Shown: positions 1-13,168, counted from the stretch's first letter. The stretch: 64,000 nucleotides of DNA from Doris montereyensis (GCA_037039925.1 JAXRKP010000019.1:342501-406500), one strand, 5' to 3'. The notes: generated by a model from the sequence alone, not told the origin. A program made the numbers and translations.

Positions 1-303
1 GCTATCGAAATGGGCAATCTGGTAAATGCTGAGGGACAAGAACAAAGTCAGAGCCTGCGCATGTCAAATTGATCTAAAAGTTCGGTGATTTCCCGAAAGG
101 AACGAAACAAACAGATTACCGGTATACTGTCGACGTAACAGATACCGCCAGCTGTCAGCTACAACAGCCTGTTGTCATTTAATTGCACGTTTAATGTTCA
201 ACACTGATTTTCTGGCAGTGACAGCGTGTCACAAATAAAAAGCCTCAGGTTTATTTTAAAAACAAGTTTGCAACACGTCAAGTTGCACTGAAACTCAACG
301 AAA

Positions 304-3300
304 ATGCAGTTCGATATTCGAAGGTACATCTACGCCCACTAGATATAATCAAATGATATTGATATGATGGTCCTCTGACGATTTGTTTTCTTCTCGATCA
401 AGAGTTAGCTAATGTCTTAATTTCACTCACCAACGTCCCTTCATGCTTCGTTTTATCGAAATGTTTTATCTAAAACCTGCTATAGATCTACTCTTATAGA
501 ATAACAACTTTGTTGTAGCAGCTCATATTGAATACCATGTTGCACCATTATAATGTTAATTGTTATCCTTCTGATCTTTTTATTTGTTATAAAACTGATA
601 CATAGGTATTGACTTAGGTAGTGGGTACAACATGTACCGCAAAATAGGAACATGGAAACATGCTTTGACGTCATATAGAGGCTTAAGCACTTCAGCGCAT
701 ATGCGACAATGGAAGAGGGAGAGAGGGATTGGTAATGTTTGGGTAGGGGACAGAGGGTTTGCTATTTGGGATTGTGAATATAATGAAGTGACTATTCTTC
801 ATTAATGACGAGTAGATCTAGATCTAGTCTACATGAAAGAGACAAATTTTTATTTGTCATTGGTATCGGATGTATACCGTTTATGGAAAAATCGAGTACA
901 AAGGCGAAATATGACAATAAGTGACAACTCCACTAATAAAGACAGAGCAAACATGTGACGTTTGGGTATAACCCTTCGTCAGACAACAAACGAGAAATAT
1001 CTAGAATCTAGATCTAAGTAATACCTCCGGCATCACACAATGTGATGTCAGAAGAAAAACATAAAGGAGAAAGAAAGAAAGAAAAAGACAGTGATAAGAA
1101 ACATAGCAGAGGGGGGTGTGAAGAATGAGCGAGAGTGGAAGGTTCAGATCTAAAATGAAATAAAAAATATAAAAATAAGTAAGTAATAGAGGTGAGAAGG
1201 AGATAGAGAGAATGAGAGAAATAGAGAGAGGGAGAAAAAAAGGCAGGGAAGAAAGAAAGGGAGAGAGAGACGTGTGAGTATGGGAAACAAGAACGAAAAA
1301 ATAAGATAAATGTAAGACTAGATCTATATCTCACTGGGTCTAGAAAGAAGAAATGATAGAGAATGAATGAAAGGAAGTATCAATCAAGGCAAAAATTTAC
1401 ACTTAAGGTGCGAAATGTATATAAATTACAAATTTATCGATGCAATAAGGGAAGAGAGTAAACAACTTTTTGAAATTTCCAAAAATCCCAGTTAGGACTA
1501 GCTGATGCTATCCAAGTTAGTCTGAAAAATCGAGTAGCGTTTTGGTACTGGTCGGTATTTTGAGTATGTTCTCGAGGTAAGCGCATCATTTCATTTTTGG
1601 CCAGCACAACTCGTCATTAATGACGGATGGACCTCGCCACTACCCGTCTTTACTGATGGATGGAAATCACCATTATTCGTCATTAATGATGAAAGGAGGT
1701 TATTACTCAATCATGCACGCCACATGTAGATCTAAATCTAATGTTGAATCATGAATCGTATCCATCATCTGTAATTTAATCCAGGGGGAAAATAATGAAA
1801 ATATCAAATAATAACAAGAAGGTATTTTCAGTATTATATGTTTAAATATATACATTAGTCATTACAAAAATACAAAGTCTATTCCTAATTTAATTGGGAT
1901 CATGATGCGGACGACCATCATTTATCATTAATGATGAATAGTGCCAGTGTTGGGACTCATCGTCAAACTACCAAAAAAGGGAGATCTTTCTAAATGTGAT
2001 AATCGAAGGGGAATCATGCTACTCTCTATCACCAGCAAAATTTTCAGCAAAAAATTACAAAACCGTGTAAACCCTACAGTAGAACCAAAACTTAGAAAGC
2101 ATCAAGCAGGATTTAGGAAAGGCCATTCTTGCTCAAACCATATATTCCCTCTTAGACAAATTTGTTAACAATGCCAAGAATGGAATGCTCCCCTGTACTA
2201 AAATTTCATAGATTTTGAAAAGTCTTTTGTTAGTGTACACAGACCTGCATTATGAAACATCCTACGATACTATGGCATTCCCTCCAAGGTAGTTAGCATA
2301 ATCAAACTGCTTTACAGGGATTTCCATGCTAAAGTAATCTGCGGAAATAAATTGACGGAGAGCGTGAACATCAATACAGATGTGAAACAGGGCTGCATTC
2401 TATCACCTTTTCTATTCTGCCTTGCTATCGATTGGAATAAATGAAGGAATCTGTTGAAAATAAGAAAACAGGACTAAGATGGACATTCACTGAAATATTA
2501 GAGGACCTTGATTTTGCTAATGATGTTGTACTCCTGTCACAGAACATCACAGATATACCAACCAAAACACAGCAAGTTGATAACAATGCACAAAAACTGG
2601 GGCTACACCTAAGTATTGGGAAAAACAAAAAGGATGAGGATGAACAACAATTCAAAACAACCAGTGAAACTTGGAAACAAGGAGATTGAGGATGTACAAG
2701 CTTTCACATATTTCAGAAGTAAAATTACTTAAAATGGAAATTCTGAAGATGAGCTCAAAGAAAGGTTAACAAAAGCTAGGAAAGTATTTGGATCACTGAA
2801 TAATATTTGGAATACAAGAAAAATCTCAATTAATTCTAGCTATTCTTCTGTATGGTGCTGAATCTTGGAAGACGACAAATAACATCTGCAGAAAGCTGGA
2901 CACCTTTCAAAACAAATGTCTCAGAAAGGTCCTCAAAATAGTTTAGCCAAACACGATATCAAACAATGACCTTCAAGAAAGAACATCACTGGAGTCAATA
3001 TCCCAGATTGTGAGGAGGAGAAGATGGAAGTGGACTGGTCACATCCTTAGCATGAATGCTGATGCCATCCCTAAAATAGCCATCAGATGAACCACTCAGG
3101 GAACAAGAAAGAGAGGTGGCCCGCTAGAATCCTGGAGGAGAAGCATCGAAAAAAAGAGATGAAGACCCAGATGGGGGCAGATGACAAAATTGGCATCTGA
3201 TCGTGTTCAATGTCGATCCACTGTGTCGGCCTTATGTGCTGCCCAAGCACCACGAGGCTAAGAAGAAGTGCCAGGGTCCATTCGTTATTAACTCATTAAG

Positions 3301-6300
3301 GTCTATCCCGGCCCATAACGGCCTCATGCTAGACACCCAGCTATGTTTAGCCGGGCCAGACCTATCATTACTGGATTCGAACCCAGGACCTCATGATATC
3401 AGGTCTGGCAATCTAACCACTAGGCTACAGACAACACATAATTCCTTAACCATAACTATTCATAATTGCAACCTAAAGGGGATGGAATCACTGTTACTTT
3501 TTTTATTCATTAGCTTATTTATGAGAGGGCTATAATATTTTGTTGTCAATTTCTTTGTTCAAATATTATTTGTCCAAAACTATTTTGTGAACTTGACTTA
3601 TTCATTCATCAAGTAGACCTAGCTCTGTTAACATTTGCCTCACCACTTTCAGATTTTGTATGGTATCCATGTATGAATGATGTTGTATGAAAAATAGATT
3701 TTCTGTGTATGATGTTTCTTTCAAGAAGGCTAGGGCCAATTTCATCGGTAAAATTATGCTCTGTGATTGTCGAAGAAATGGAGATGTCTTCAGAGCTTTC
3801 TTTTTTTATTTGTCCCATCCCTATAGATTGGATATCTACCGCAAAGTGCCTAAAGATTTGACACAACCAACACTTACTGGTGCAGTTATTTCCATCTGCA
3901 GTTGCCTTTTTTATGGCATTCCTTTTCCTGTCCGAACTCAAAGAATACCTCACCATCAATGTGTAAGTTAATATATATGCTGCTTTGATTTCAGGGTAGG
4001 TGGGATTGCAACAATTCTCTTTTCAGTGTTTGACAGGTCATGTGGTAATCGTTGTAAGATCTGATCCTTATTCTGTCATAACTCACATATTATGTATTTG
4101 TTGCCAATGCTGATGTATGATATCAATAGTAAAAATAAAGATAATTAGTAAAGTTAAGTAAAGTTCCTTCAAGGCCGCTATGATCATAGAGCCAGAGCTC
4201 ATCGTGGTTTCATCAATCACATGAAGCGAAACAGGTGATAATAATCACCTCATGGCCATGACGCTAGTCTGACACAGGTTTTTACACCCAAGCTAGTGCT
4301 TGTACCCATTTGCACCTGGGTAGAGTAGAGAAAATGTGATGAATCTTTCCTAAGGAACACAACATCGAACCTAGCTTTGCTGATTCGAATCAGGGACCTC
4401 ATGAGCCTCAGTCAGAAAGCCTAACCGATTGGCCACACCACAATGATAATGATGATGGTGTAAAAAGCTATGCAAGTAGTATGCTCTTGATTCTAATCTT
4501 AAGAGGAGAAAAGTTTACTTTGTGAAAACACGCATATTTATTCGGACATTAACAAGTGTCCTGCTACTCATGTTGTACTGTGTGTTTGCAATTCACTGTG
4601 GGACTTGGTGGCCGAGAGGCAAGGTGGTGGGCCTCTCAACCAAAAAGTAGTTGGTTCGAGCCCTGATAACAGTTGAACAATTTCTCTAGTTTTTTCAAGT
4701 AAAATTTCGACCTTGGTTTGGCGGGCAAGGAAAGCACGCTGCCCATGGAGTGTCTTTGAACTCCAGTCAGGGTCAATTTGCATACGATTATAACACTTCT
4801 AAAACATGCATTTAGGTTGTAACATATTATCTCTTTCTAGCATCATTAACACATCATAAACCCCATGCTATTTCCAGAATTTACTGTTTTATGTGTTAAA
4901 TGTGATCAAGACAATGTACTTCAATACAGCGCTTAGTCTATTCTTTTGCACCCGGAGAGTTGATGAGTTTGGAATGGCCATTTGATCTTGTGGTATGGCC
5001 GTACCAAGTCAACGCCCTTCTTTTCACAACGGCCAGCAGACCTATATAGTGCTTGTTGTATTGTTGCACTCTCTCATCCCCTCTTCGTTGCTGATTTGAT
5101 CTCTATAGAAGATACCTAGGAGTCTTCTGCAGCACCACATTTCGGTCCCTTTGTAGATCTGCTGTAAGAGTTCATTGTTATAAGAAATGGAAAACAACAT
5201 GCCTTTTAACTGAAGTGTATTCCTCTTAATTGATTCACTTAGCAGCATTATCATGCTGTTAAGTAAGATTTATGTTTTTTATTTAAGCAAATGTTTCATC
5301 AGAAATGCACAACTTAATCAAAATTGTTTTTATACAACAAAAAATGACCAAACATGGCAGAATTTGTATAAATTATGGCCTTTAAATGTTTGATATCTTA
5401 TTTGTTACTTCCTTATACTTCACACCAACCATACTGTTTAGTCTTACACTATCATTTTCCTCTTCTGTCCTATGATAGCTCAAGTGTTCTCAGTGTTGAG
5501 GATCCAATAAAGCACTCGGAGAAGCTTCCTGTCTTTATCAACCTTTCCATCCCCAACATGGCTTGTGAATGTAAGTTGTCTGCTTGGTATAGTGTTACAC
5601 TGAAACGCCACATTTCATGAAACTAGAGATTTTTTTCAGATAAAGTAGTTTTCGGACTATCGCTGTCAGATTATCCAAGGGACTTGATGTTTTTGTGTTC
5701 AGTTATCGACATTGTTACAAAGGCACAAACCGTTCATGCCTATTTCTTTCGTATTTTCTTTATTTTTGTGAGGTTGCTTTGTTTTCCCTTCGAGTAAATT
5801 CTAGGTTTGAGGTATGCTGGCTATATCTGAAGAAATGGGCCATCTGGGAGACCGAAATTGTTTTGGGCTAAAGATAAATTTTTGATTAAGTAAAGTTCCC
5901 CAAGGCCATGTCGGTCCATAGAGCCGGTGCTTAACCCCCAGTGAAGCATAATAGATGACAATAATCACATCCTGGACAGGGCGCTAGTCTGATGCAGGTT
6001 TTTACTTCCAAGCTAGTGGGTCGAATGGGGAAAATGCATGTTAAATGTCTTTATTAAGGAACACAACGTCGTAACTAGCTATGCCAGGATTTGACCCCTG
6101 GACCTCATGATCTAAAGTCTGGCAGCCTAACCACTCGGCCACCAACAAACAATTTGGGATTAAATAGGAGTGAAATTTCAGATTCAGGGACAAAATTACC
6201 ATAAAAAATCAAGACTTGGCAAATCTTTCGAGCGTATATAAGTTTTCAACTAACATAAGTTTCGGACAAAGGGTTTTCAGACTTAATGTTTTTGAGTGTA

Positions 6301-9300
6301 TATGTTTTTGGAATTTTTGGGTTTTGTTCATTTTCACATTATTTGTGCATGTTCTCATTGAAACCCTTCTACATTACTATGACGTTTTAAGAAAAAGATG
6401 TTCTCAAATATGTAGCAATAAAATTACTTTTTAATATTGCTTTTTGCAAAAAATTATATATATTTTTATCAATCCTGTAACTTAGATTAGGTGATTATCT
6501 ATTGAATTATGCAACAAAATAGAAAAAGGCATTTGTCGTTTACATGTTGTTATCAGAATGGCAGTGGTGTACAGGAATGCTACAATTCTCTTTATGTTTT
6601 GATCTTGTGATAAACTTTGGGCCTAAATCTACTCTCTGTTCTCTTGGGGCAGTTGGAGCTACTGGTAGATCCTACTTCTTTTTTTTTCACTCTTTCACGT
6701 GCCTTTCTTTTTATCTTGCTGCTTCCTCTTAGATTCTTATTCAGTTCACCCAGAGATCTCCTGATATATGGGATAAATTTCAATGAAACAAGGAAACTTT
6801 TATTTTATCAGCTTTTCGGGGGAAAGCCATGAAATGAATATTAAAGCTCCATAGGAGCACAGATGGCACAAATATAAAGGAATAGCTGGGGAAAAACCAG
6901 AAGCTATGACATCCGCGTCGGCACCCATCTCCTAGCCATGAAATGAGAGCACATGCTTACACTCCAAGGTAATGGGCTCTTTTTTTTCATGACGAGATCA
7001 TGGTCGGATGCTGACGCAAAGGTCACAGGTTTGATTCTATCTAAAGACTACATATATCAAAGATTGCTTACTGTCTATTCCTTTGTATTTCTATCGTCTT
7101 TGTTCGTGCCGGGCTTCAATGTTATTTCATGTCCTACATGCCCCTTGCTCCACTGCTTGTCTTCACATCTGTCTTCTTCTTTATCCTTTATAATGGGACA
7201 TGAGTCGTTTGAGCTCAAGAGAGCCCTTGGAACGGCGACAAAGCCGCTTACGGCCTCAGCTGGCTTCGGGATCAGTTGTGGATCCTGTGGCTTAATTCTT
7301 CACATTTGTCCACATGTGTTCTGGAGAAACCATTGTGCTGTGAGTTTGTTATCATGACAACACTGGTTCAAACCCCATGGCGGGCCCAGATGATTATTCA
7401 CTACATTGTACTCTTAGGAAAGTTACTTCGACTCAGGTGTGAATGAGAACCCACTTATAGGTAGAGAAAGATCATGTCACAGAGTTAGTACAAAGTGCTT
7501 AACAGGTTGCTGTACTGTGTGGTCCCTAGGGACTTGAGAAGGATTTTAAACGAAATGGCTTGCTAGAGAATAAATCATGTACAGTTTGTGAGTCTGTATT
7601 TGCATTTTGTTTGCGGGGAAACTGATTAAATCAATCTTATAGATTAACACAGACTAGTAATTTCTTTGCATATTTTTCTAGATGTTGGACTGGACATTCA
7701 AGATGAAATGGGTCGGCATGAAGTTGGCTTTCAAGACAACACCCATAAAGAACCAATTAACGATGAGAAGGGCTGCAGCTTTGAGTCACATTTCCTCATC
7801 AATAAGGTAACGTAGTCATATTCATCAGCTGATAAATCGTAGGTGACTGTGTCCAAATATAAAATTAAGAAATAGGAAAGGTGAGGGTGCTAAGCCATTC
7901 CCATATTAATCACTCGTTGTGTACATAGGGTTTCATGTGATCCATGTCGACCATCCTTTCTGTCACTCCTGTGAACGCCTTTCTTTCTATTTAATGTATT
8001 TTGATAGAGTGCTCTGATCTGGTTGATATACAGTTGAAATATCATTCGAAAAGAAACATTTACAATGATATACAGTTGAAATATTATTCAAAAAGAAACA
8101 TTTACAAACTCTTTAGAGATTGAATCAAATATCAGATTTGGAAATTTGCAAGAATTTGGACTGTTTCACCATATTTAGAGTACTAAATACTGAAAATATT
8201 GTTAACACATTGACTATGTCTTTTATTATATATACCGGTATACAATATATACTGTCAACTTTGAATGATATTAATCAATTACAAACCGTGAGATCATCGC
8301 CATGGTGGACAGGCTTTATATCAAAGAAACAAAGTCATTCTGAGAAAAATGACTTTTTAGAAAATGCTAGTTCTCAAATGAAGAAGGGGGGGGGGGGGGG
8401 GGATACTAAAACTCATTAAAAATATATATATTTGCACATAAAATCAGAAACACTTATCATAAAGACTATGATAGGAGTAGAATATTGTTGGAAAATAGTT
8501 GATACTTTTTGGACATGATCACTTTTGATTCTCATTATTGAGTTGACTTGGTCATTAATTGAGGACATAGTCACATCTGGTTCTCTAACAAACAAAATAT
8601 CAGTGGTCTGGTGGTATGGTTGTCGGACTTGGGATCATGAGGTCCTGGGTTCGAATCCTAGCAATGCTAGGTCTGATGTTGCATTCTTTGGAGAAGACTC
8701 TGAACACACATTTTCCCACTTGATCCAGGTGCAGATGGATACCAGCAACAGTAAGAGAGTAACAACCTGGGACAGAATAGTCTCTTCTTCAGGAGGTGAT
8801 TATTGTCACTTGCTCCACTACATTCTATAGAGACTAGGATATACTTTGGCTCTATGAGCTGTAAGGGCTTTGAAGACACTTTATTAATATTTACACCAGA
8901 ACAATTTGAAAATGTTACTGAGGGATGAAATAATTGAATGATAATTTTTTATGGTTTTATCTTTCCTTTTTCTCTCTTTTATTTCCTTTCTCTTTTTCTT
9001 GATAGACAGGGATAAGAGCTGGAATATTGACATTCTTTCTTTTTTGTTTTGAACGGTATGTTTAAGAAAAAATTCTTTGTAGCAATTTTTATGGTCTTAT
9101 TTAATCCGTTCCCAGATTTGTGGTATTCATAGTTACATATCGTAGAAGTCTTTTTAACAAATGGGGGGACGGCTGTGTTTTTTTGCTTTTTATCAGGTCC
9201 CTGGCAACTTCCACGTGTCAACGCATTCCGCCAGAGTCCAACCGGATGATCCCGATATGACTCACACCATTCACAGGCTACGATTCGGCATGGACCTGGA

Positions 9301-12300
9301 AGACGGAAGGTGAAACTCTTAAAATTATACTTGCCGTAATACTATTTATTATTTTGATCCACCAAATTGAATGGAATGTTGATTAAGACCTGATTGTCGT
9401 ATAAGAAAATAAGAAATCCAGAAGGCAAACTTGGTGTCTTCCATTTAACATGTGTACATTCAGTCTTCACATCCAAATCAAAGATTGCCACCATTCTAAT
9501 GAAGGAATCATTTTGGAAACAAACACATTTTCTGTTACAAAGTTGACTTTATTTGACATCTTATTTAAAACATAACAACAATAAGTTTTTCCAGAATCTT
9601 AAAACTTGGGGTCATTTTTAAAAATTTTGTACATGTTATGTTTTTGGTGGTTGATGCTGATAGGCCCTCCTTCTTTCCTTCCACTCTTTCACTTATATAC
9701 CATCTTGCTGTTTCCTATTTTATTTTTCCTTCCTTTTTTTTGTTGCTGTTTTTCTTAATTTTCCCTCGTCCACCATAAATAGGATCTCAGGTTGAATGCT
9801 GTTTCCTTTTAATTCGCCCTGAGATCCGCACTTGTGGTGGACAGGGAAAATTTCAATCAAAACAATGTTTTGGTTTTGTATGCAATGATACCTATGTTAC
9901 TGTTTTTCTTGCATATAAATTAGTGTGTTATGTTATCTATTTTGAGAGTAAGATTCTTATATATATTTTGAGAGTAAGATTCTCATATATATTTATCTCA
10001 TGAATTTCTTTTGATTCCGTTCTCTCATCAGACAGTCAAAGGCTCTTTCAATCCTTTGCAAGGCGTATCTTCCAAGGCTGCCGATGGTAGAGTTAAACTT
10101 ATACTTTTGTCAGTTAATAGTCAAATAATGACTTTAAGTGCATGATTGTAGCATGTGGCACAAAGATTTGACAGAGTATATATGTGTACCGTATTACTGT
10201 ATGTGTTCCTGGGGAAAAGGGTCCACATAGTCATTTGTTTGATATATGCATGTTTTTAACATTTTCAGATAGAGCAGGGTGTCCTGGTGGTTAGGCTCTT
10301 TAAAATTTTCAGATATCTTGAATGATTGCTGAAATACTGCTGACTATGTCTACGCTGGTTTCATGATATTATGCGTTTTGGAGAAAACGGCTCTATAGTG
10401 GTTGATTTACTTTCAGACCGTGACTTTGGGGTGGGCGTTACCTTCTGTGGTGAGATGACTGGTGTCAACAAAAATTCTTTGTCTTTACTGCTGTCACTGC
10501 TATCAGTAGTCATATGTTAGTACTCTCAGATGCGATTCCTCATCAATTTTTGTGCATTCCAATATGCTCCAGCGGATTAAGATAATGAGCAATACACTTT
10601 TGCCAGATTGCTCTTGTTTTGCTCTCCTGTTGGCCATGTTGTTACCAGGCAACAGCAGGACAGTGGGAAAGACGATTGAAAATTCCTTTACAATCAGCCA
10701 ATAGTCATTCATGCAATGTTCAGATGTTTTTATATAAATAAAGAAGTAGTTTTACCCGTAACACATTGTTAAGTATACATTTGTTTAAAATTTGTTATGA
10801 GGCTCGGTGTGATGTCAAAATCTCTGGATTTGCTAAGTCTTGGAAATGAGTCAACAAACAGCTGACAGAGGATATGCACTTCATGCTGCATTCCTAAGCT
10901 AAAGGTTATATGTTTGCAGTATCTTTCTTTGTACAGGAGACTCAACCGTGAAAATGATGATATGTAACATGTAGGGTTACAAACAATTAAAAAGGAAAAA
11001 AATTGTCCATGAATGTTGACATTTTCCCCTCTCGGATTTCAATAGTTTCATGGTTAAACTTATTACAGAAGGGATGTCAAAGATGCGTTAAAAAATGTAT
11101 TTCGGGATAGGATTACAGAAAAATTCTTTGACACCTGCATAGTACATAGTTTATCTAATGCATTTTTGTAACTGCATTTTTGAGGGAATGTCGACTTTTC
11201 ACCCTTAGAATGCTGTATCTTGATATACCTTCATGCAATATCTGGACGCTTTTCTCATGCGGACACATATTATAATTGTCAGCTAAGGAACTCTCCTTTT
11301 TTGTTCTTGTTCACAAAATTTATTTATATTATATTTAAGTCTCATGAGATTTACAATTTCGGATTATAATGCTGGGTTTAGTTTACAAAGACTTAAAAAA
11401 AGACACAAAGAAAGCAAAGTTTTGTTGTTTCGTCACTTTTTGTTTTCATAGAAACAGAAAATAATGTCTCTCACCATTCAGCCTAAATACATTTCTCTCT
11501 CTCTCTCGACTCCTGTGTTATAAGGAGTAGTATTATTGTTTATATTTCGGATATCATTGGTTTGTTTACAGCATATTTTCCGTCTCTTATCTTCAGCCAG
11601 ATCAAGTCATGATTATATTTTGAGAGTCGTCCCAACTGTGTATGAGGACAAGAGAGGGCATATTCGTTATCCCTTCCAGTACACCTATTCATACCGGGTA
11701 AATACATTTCCTGTCAATACATTTTTTGTGAATACATTTCCTGTCAACACATCTCCTGTCCATACATTTCCTGTAAATACATATCATGTAGATACTTTTC
11801 CCGTAATGAAAACGCCACTTTGTATGTGAGTGAATGGGCTTTCACTCCCATGAAAACGTCACTTTTATGTGTGAATGAATGGGCTTTGTTCCCATGAAAA
11901 CGTCACTTTTGTGTGAATGAATGGGCTTTCGTTCCCATGAAAACGTCACTTTTTGCGTGTGAATGGATGGGTTTTCATTCCCATGAAAATATCACATTGA
12001 GTGTGAACGGATAGGCTTTCGTTCCCATGAAAATGTCACATTGTGTGTAAACAGATAGGCTTTTATTTTCCGATGAAAATATTACATTGTGTGCAAACGG
12101 ATAGGTTTTCATTCCCATGAAAATGTCACATGGTATGTGAATGGATGGGCTTTCATTTTTATGAAAATGTCACTTTGTGTGTGAATGGGTGCTTGCATTT
12201 CCATGAAAATGTCACTTTGTGTGTGAGTGGATGGGCTTTCATTTTAATGAAAATTTCACTTTGTGTATGAATGAATGTGTTTTCATTCATTCATTCCCAT

Positions 12301-12985
12301 GAAAATATCACATTGTGTGTGAATAGATGGGTTTCGTTTCTATGAAAATTTAACTTGTGAATGGATGGGTTTTTGTTTCACCTATAGAATATCTCATTTA
12401 CCTTTATACAAATGCATATTATACATGAATTTGTGTTTATCACTTCAGGATGTACTTCAGTTTACCCACACTGGTAGGGCCTTGCCAGCTATTTGGTTTC
12501 GCTACGAGCTGAGCCCAATAACAGTGACATATGTTGAAGAGTCAAAGCCGTTTTACACTTTTCTTATCATGGTAAGTCAACTTGAAAGGTTCTCCTTTCT
12601 CGTTTTTCTCACTGGAAAACACAAATCTTGAGCACAGAAGGGAACAACACATCACTTCATTTCTCAAGTACATCTTTAAACACATGTGAAAAAGTTTCAG
12701 ACAATATAAGAATTTTGCGGCAATGTGAATTATAGTTAATTTATTTAGAAAGTTGATACTCTGTCATTCAATGATTGGTACATAAATATCTTCGGACATG
12801 TTGTTATAGTTTGGTTTTTGTTTTGATTTGTTATCTTGTACTCATTGCTACTTTTTCCCCCCTTTTGTCTTTTGCAGATTTGTGCAATTATTGGCGGTAC
12901 ATTCACAGTAGCAGGCATCATTGATTCTGCGATTTTCTCTGCCTCCGAAATTATTAAAAAATTTGAGCTGGGCAAATTGAGCTGA
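304..12985 (+). CDS. ERGIC1: ERGIC1 (ERGIC-32) membrane protein, nine coding exons
   Basis: Early secretory pathway protein that cycles between ER, ERGIC and Golgi with ERGIC2/ERGIC3. Coding exons read as 304-323, 3827-3962, 5479-5570, 7682-7806, 9197-9309, 10032-10086, 11597-11697, 12449-12571 and 12878-12985, all with GT..AG borders and matching phases. Exon 1 gives MQFDIR, joining to LDIYRKVPKDLTQPT, the family N-terminus. Then a first membrane segment (about residues 25-44), a lumenal domain with GLDIQDEMGRHEVG, PGNFHVSTHSA, SHDYILRVVPTVYEDK and THTGRALPAIWFRYELSP, and a second membrane segment ICAIIGGTFTVAGI near the C-terminus. Corrected length is 290 aa, the same as human ERGIC1. Two frame breaks: one extra T in the run 3907-3912 and one missing A at 10038-10040; they cancel in length and look like consensus errors. 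Positions 1-303 should hold 5' UTR and promoter; no TATA box was identified. Confidence 0.93.
1055..1310. repeat. purine-rich low-complexity tract
   Basis: The + strand is almost only A and G here (GAAAG and GAGAG runs). It lies in ERGIC1 intron 1. Apparent minus-strand ORFs rich in Ser, Leu and Phe are by-products of the tract. Confidence 0.7.
1611..1690. repeat. palindromic CATTAATG-type foldback repeat
   Basis: The motif CGTCATTAATGACG occurs as a perfect palindrome at about 1612 and again, diverged, near 1678, about 65 bp apart. Relatives are near 800 (CATTAATGACGAGTAG) and 1925 (TATCATTAATGATGAATAG). This looks like a fragment of a foldback or MITE element in intron 1 of ERGIC1; the ends are not defined. 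Confidence 0.4.
1941..3262 (+). pseudogene. Decayed non-LTR retrotransposon reverse transcriptase (LINE)
   Basis: Fragments in successive frames follow a reverse transcriptase: IVKLPKKGDLSKCDNRRGI, KHQAGFRKGHSC (about 2100-2130), a VKQGCILSPFLFCLAIDW-like block near 2385-2430, and the catalytic box as FANDVVLL near 2510. The box should read F-A-D-D, so the first Asp is mutated to Asn. Downstream come LLYGAESWKT, RRRRWKWTGHIL and the tail near 3180-3262. Stops and frame changes show it cannot make a protein. The 5' half (endonuclease) is missing, the usual 5' truncation of LINE insertions. It sits in ERGIC1 intron 1, sense orientation. Clade not assigned. Confidence 0.85.
3290..3434 (-). repeat. 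tRNA-derived SINE (minus strand), next to LINE tail
   Basis: Read on the minus strand, TAGTGGTTAGATTGCC resembles a pol III A box and GGGTTCGAATCC a B box, spaced as in a tRNA. It starts just after the LINE tail ends, so the two may form one composite insertion. Confidence 0.65.
4150..4441 (-). repeat. tRNA-derived SINE, near full length
   Basis: Minus strand: tRNA-like head with A box (GGCCAATCGGTTAGGC) and a degenerate B box, then a body with CACCTGGGTAGAG-type and GTCAGACTAGCGTC-type blocks, then a tail ending in ACTTTACTTAAC. The same body recurs at 5888-6148, 8600-8885, 28625-28912 and 63095-63300. ERGIC1 intron 2. Confidence 0.7.
4598..4800 (+). repeat. SINE, second tRNA-like family
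   Basis: Head GGTGGCCGAGAGGCAAGG with B box GGTTCGAGCCC, then a body containing TTTTTTCAAGTAAAAT. Another copy is at 36552-36830. It differs in both head and body from the more common SINE of this window. Confidence 0.6.
5888..6148 (-). repeat. tRNA-derived SINE, near full length
   Basis: Same family as 4150-4441, minus strand. The head reads GGCCGAGTGGTTAGGCTGCC. ERGIC1 intron 3. Confidence 0.7.
6648..6787 (+). repeat. Unassigned ~150-bp dispersed repeat, copy 1
   Basis: Order of blocks: GGAGCTACTGGTAGATCCTAC, a pyrimidine-rich TTTCACTCTTTC stretch, CTTGCTGCTTCCTCTTA, TTCACCCAGAGATCTC, and AAATTTCAATGAAACAA. At least eight other copies in the window share this order. No tRNA boxes and no ORF were seen. 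Confidence 0.65.
7200..7575 (+). repeat. SINE-like element with tRNA-like B box
   Basis: GGTTCAAACCCC near 7368 resembles a B box. It is followed by GACTCAGGTGTGAATGAGAA and ACAAAGTGCTTAACAGG blocks, the style of conserved central domains of invertebrate SINEs. The exact 5' limit is uncertain. ERGIC1 intron 3. Confidence 0.4.
8600..8885 (+). repeat. tRNA-derived SINE, plus strand, near full length
   Basis: Head GTGGTCTGGTGGTATGGTTG (A box region), then GGGTTCGAATCC (B box), the family body with a GATCCAGGTGCAGATGG block, then GGCTCTATGAGCTGTAAGGG in the tail. ERGIC1 intron 4. Confidence 0.75.
9655..9862 (+). repeat. Unassigned ~150-bp dispersed repeat, copy 2
   Basis: Contains the ordered blocks TGATAGGCCCTCCTTCTTTCC, CATCTTGCTGTTTCC, AATTCGCCCTGAGATCCGC and GGTGGACAGGGAAAATTTC. 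It is longer than the other copies through an internal duplication. ERGIC1 intron 5. Confidence 0.6.
11690..11800 (+). repeat. 15-bp minisatellite AATACATTTCCTGTC
   Basis: About seven units of roughly 15 bp directly follow the ERGIC1 exon that ends at 11697. Because 15 is a multiple of three, the array stays open in the exon's frame and gives a false N-T-F-P-V repeat extension. Confidence 0.75.
11805..12375 (+). repeat. ~45-bp minisatellite in ERGIC1 intron 7
   Basis: About a dozen units, each with CCCATGAAAAYGTCAC and GTGTGAATGGATGGGCTTTC, spaced 43-46 bp and diverged from each other. It fills most of the intron between the exons at 11597-11697 and 12449-12571. Confidence 0.85.
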
Positions 12986-13162
12986 TGTGTTACAGCTACG
13001 GTTCTATCATTGAATTCATTTAGTCGACAGCAAAGTTTTTCATTTATAAGCATCAGTTTAAATTTTATTGCTCACTTGAAATTTTATAAGATTTCATTTT
13101 TTGAATTATACTTTTTTAAATTAAACCGTGATATTTGTTTTCAAACATTTAAAAACCTAGTA

Positions 13163-13168
13163 AATAAA
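13163..13168 (+). promoter_or_regulatory. Candidate ERGIC1 poly(A) signal
   Basis: AATAAA about 180 bp after the ERGIC1 stop codon. It is the first one I noted downstream; cleavage has not been shown. Confidence 0.4.

Noticed and set aside
3372..3434. Minus-strand tRNA gene
   Set aside because: A and B boxes are present but acceptor and anticodon stems do not pair; the downstream body is shared with other SINE copies.
3827..3962. Programmed frameshift in ERGIC1
   Set aside because: No slippery heptamer plus downstream structure was seen, the family does not use frameshifting, and a second compensating indel lies several exons later; consensus error fits better.
6953..7357. 134-codon + strand ORF in ERGIC1 intron 3
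   Set aside because: No domain, overlaps SINE-like sequence and lies within an intron.
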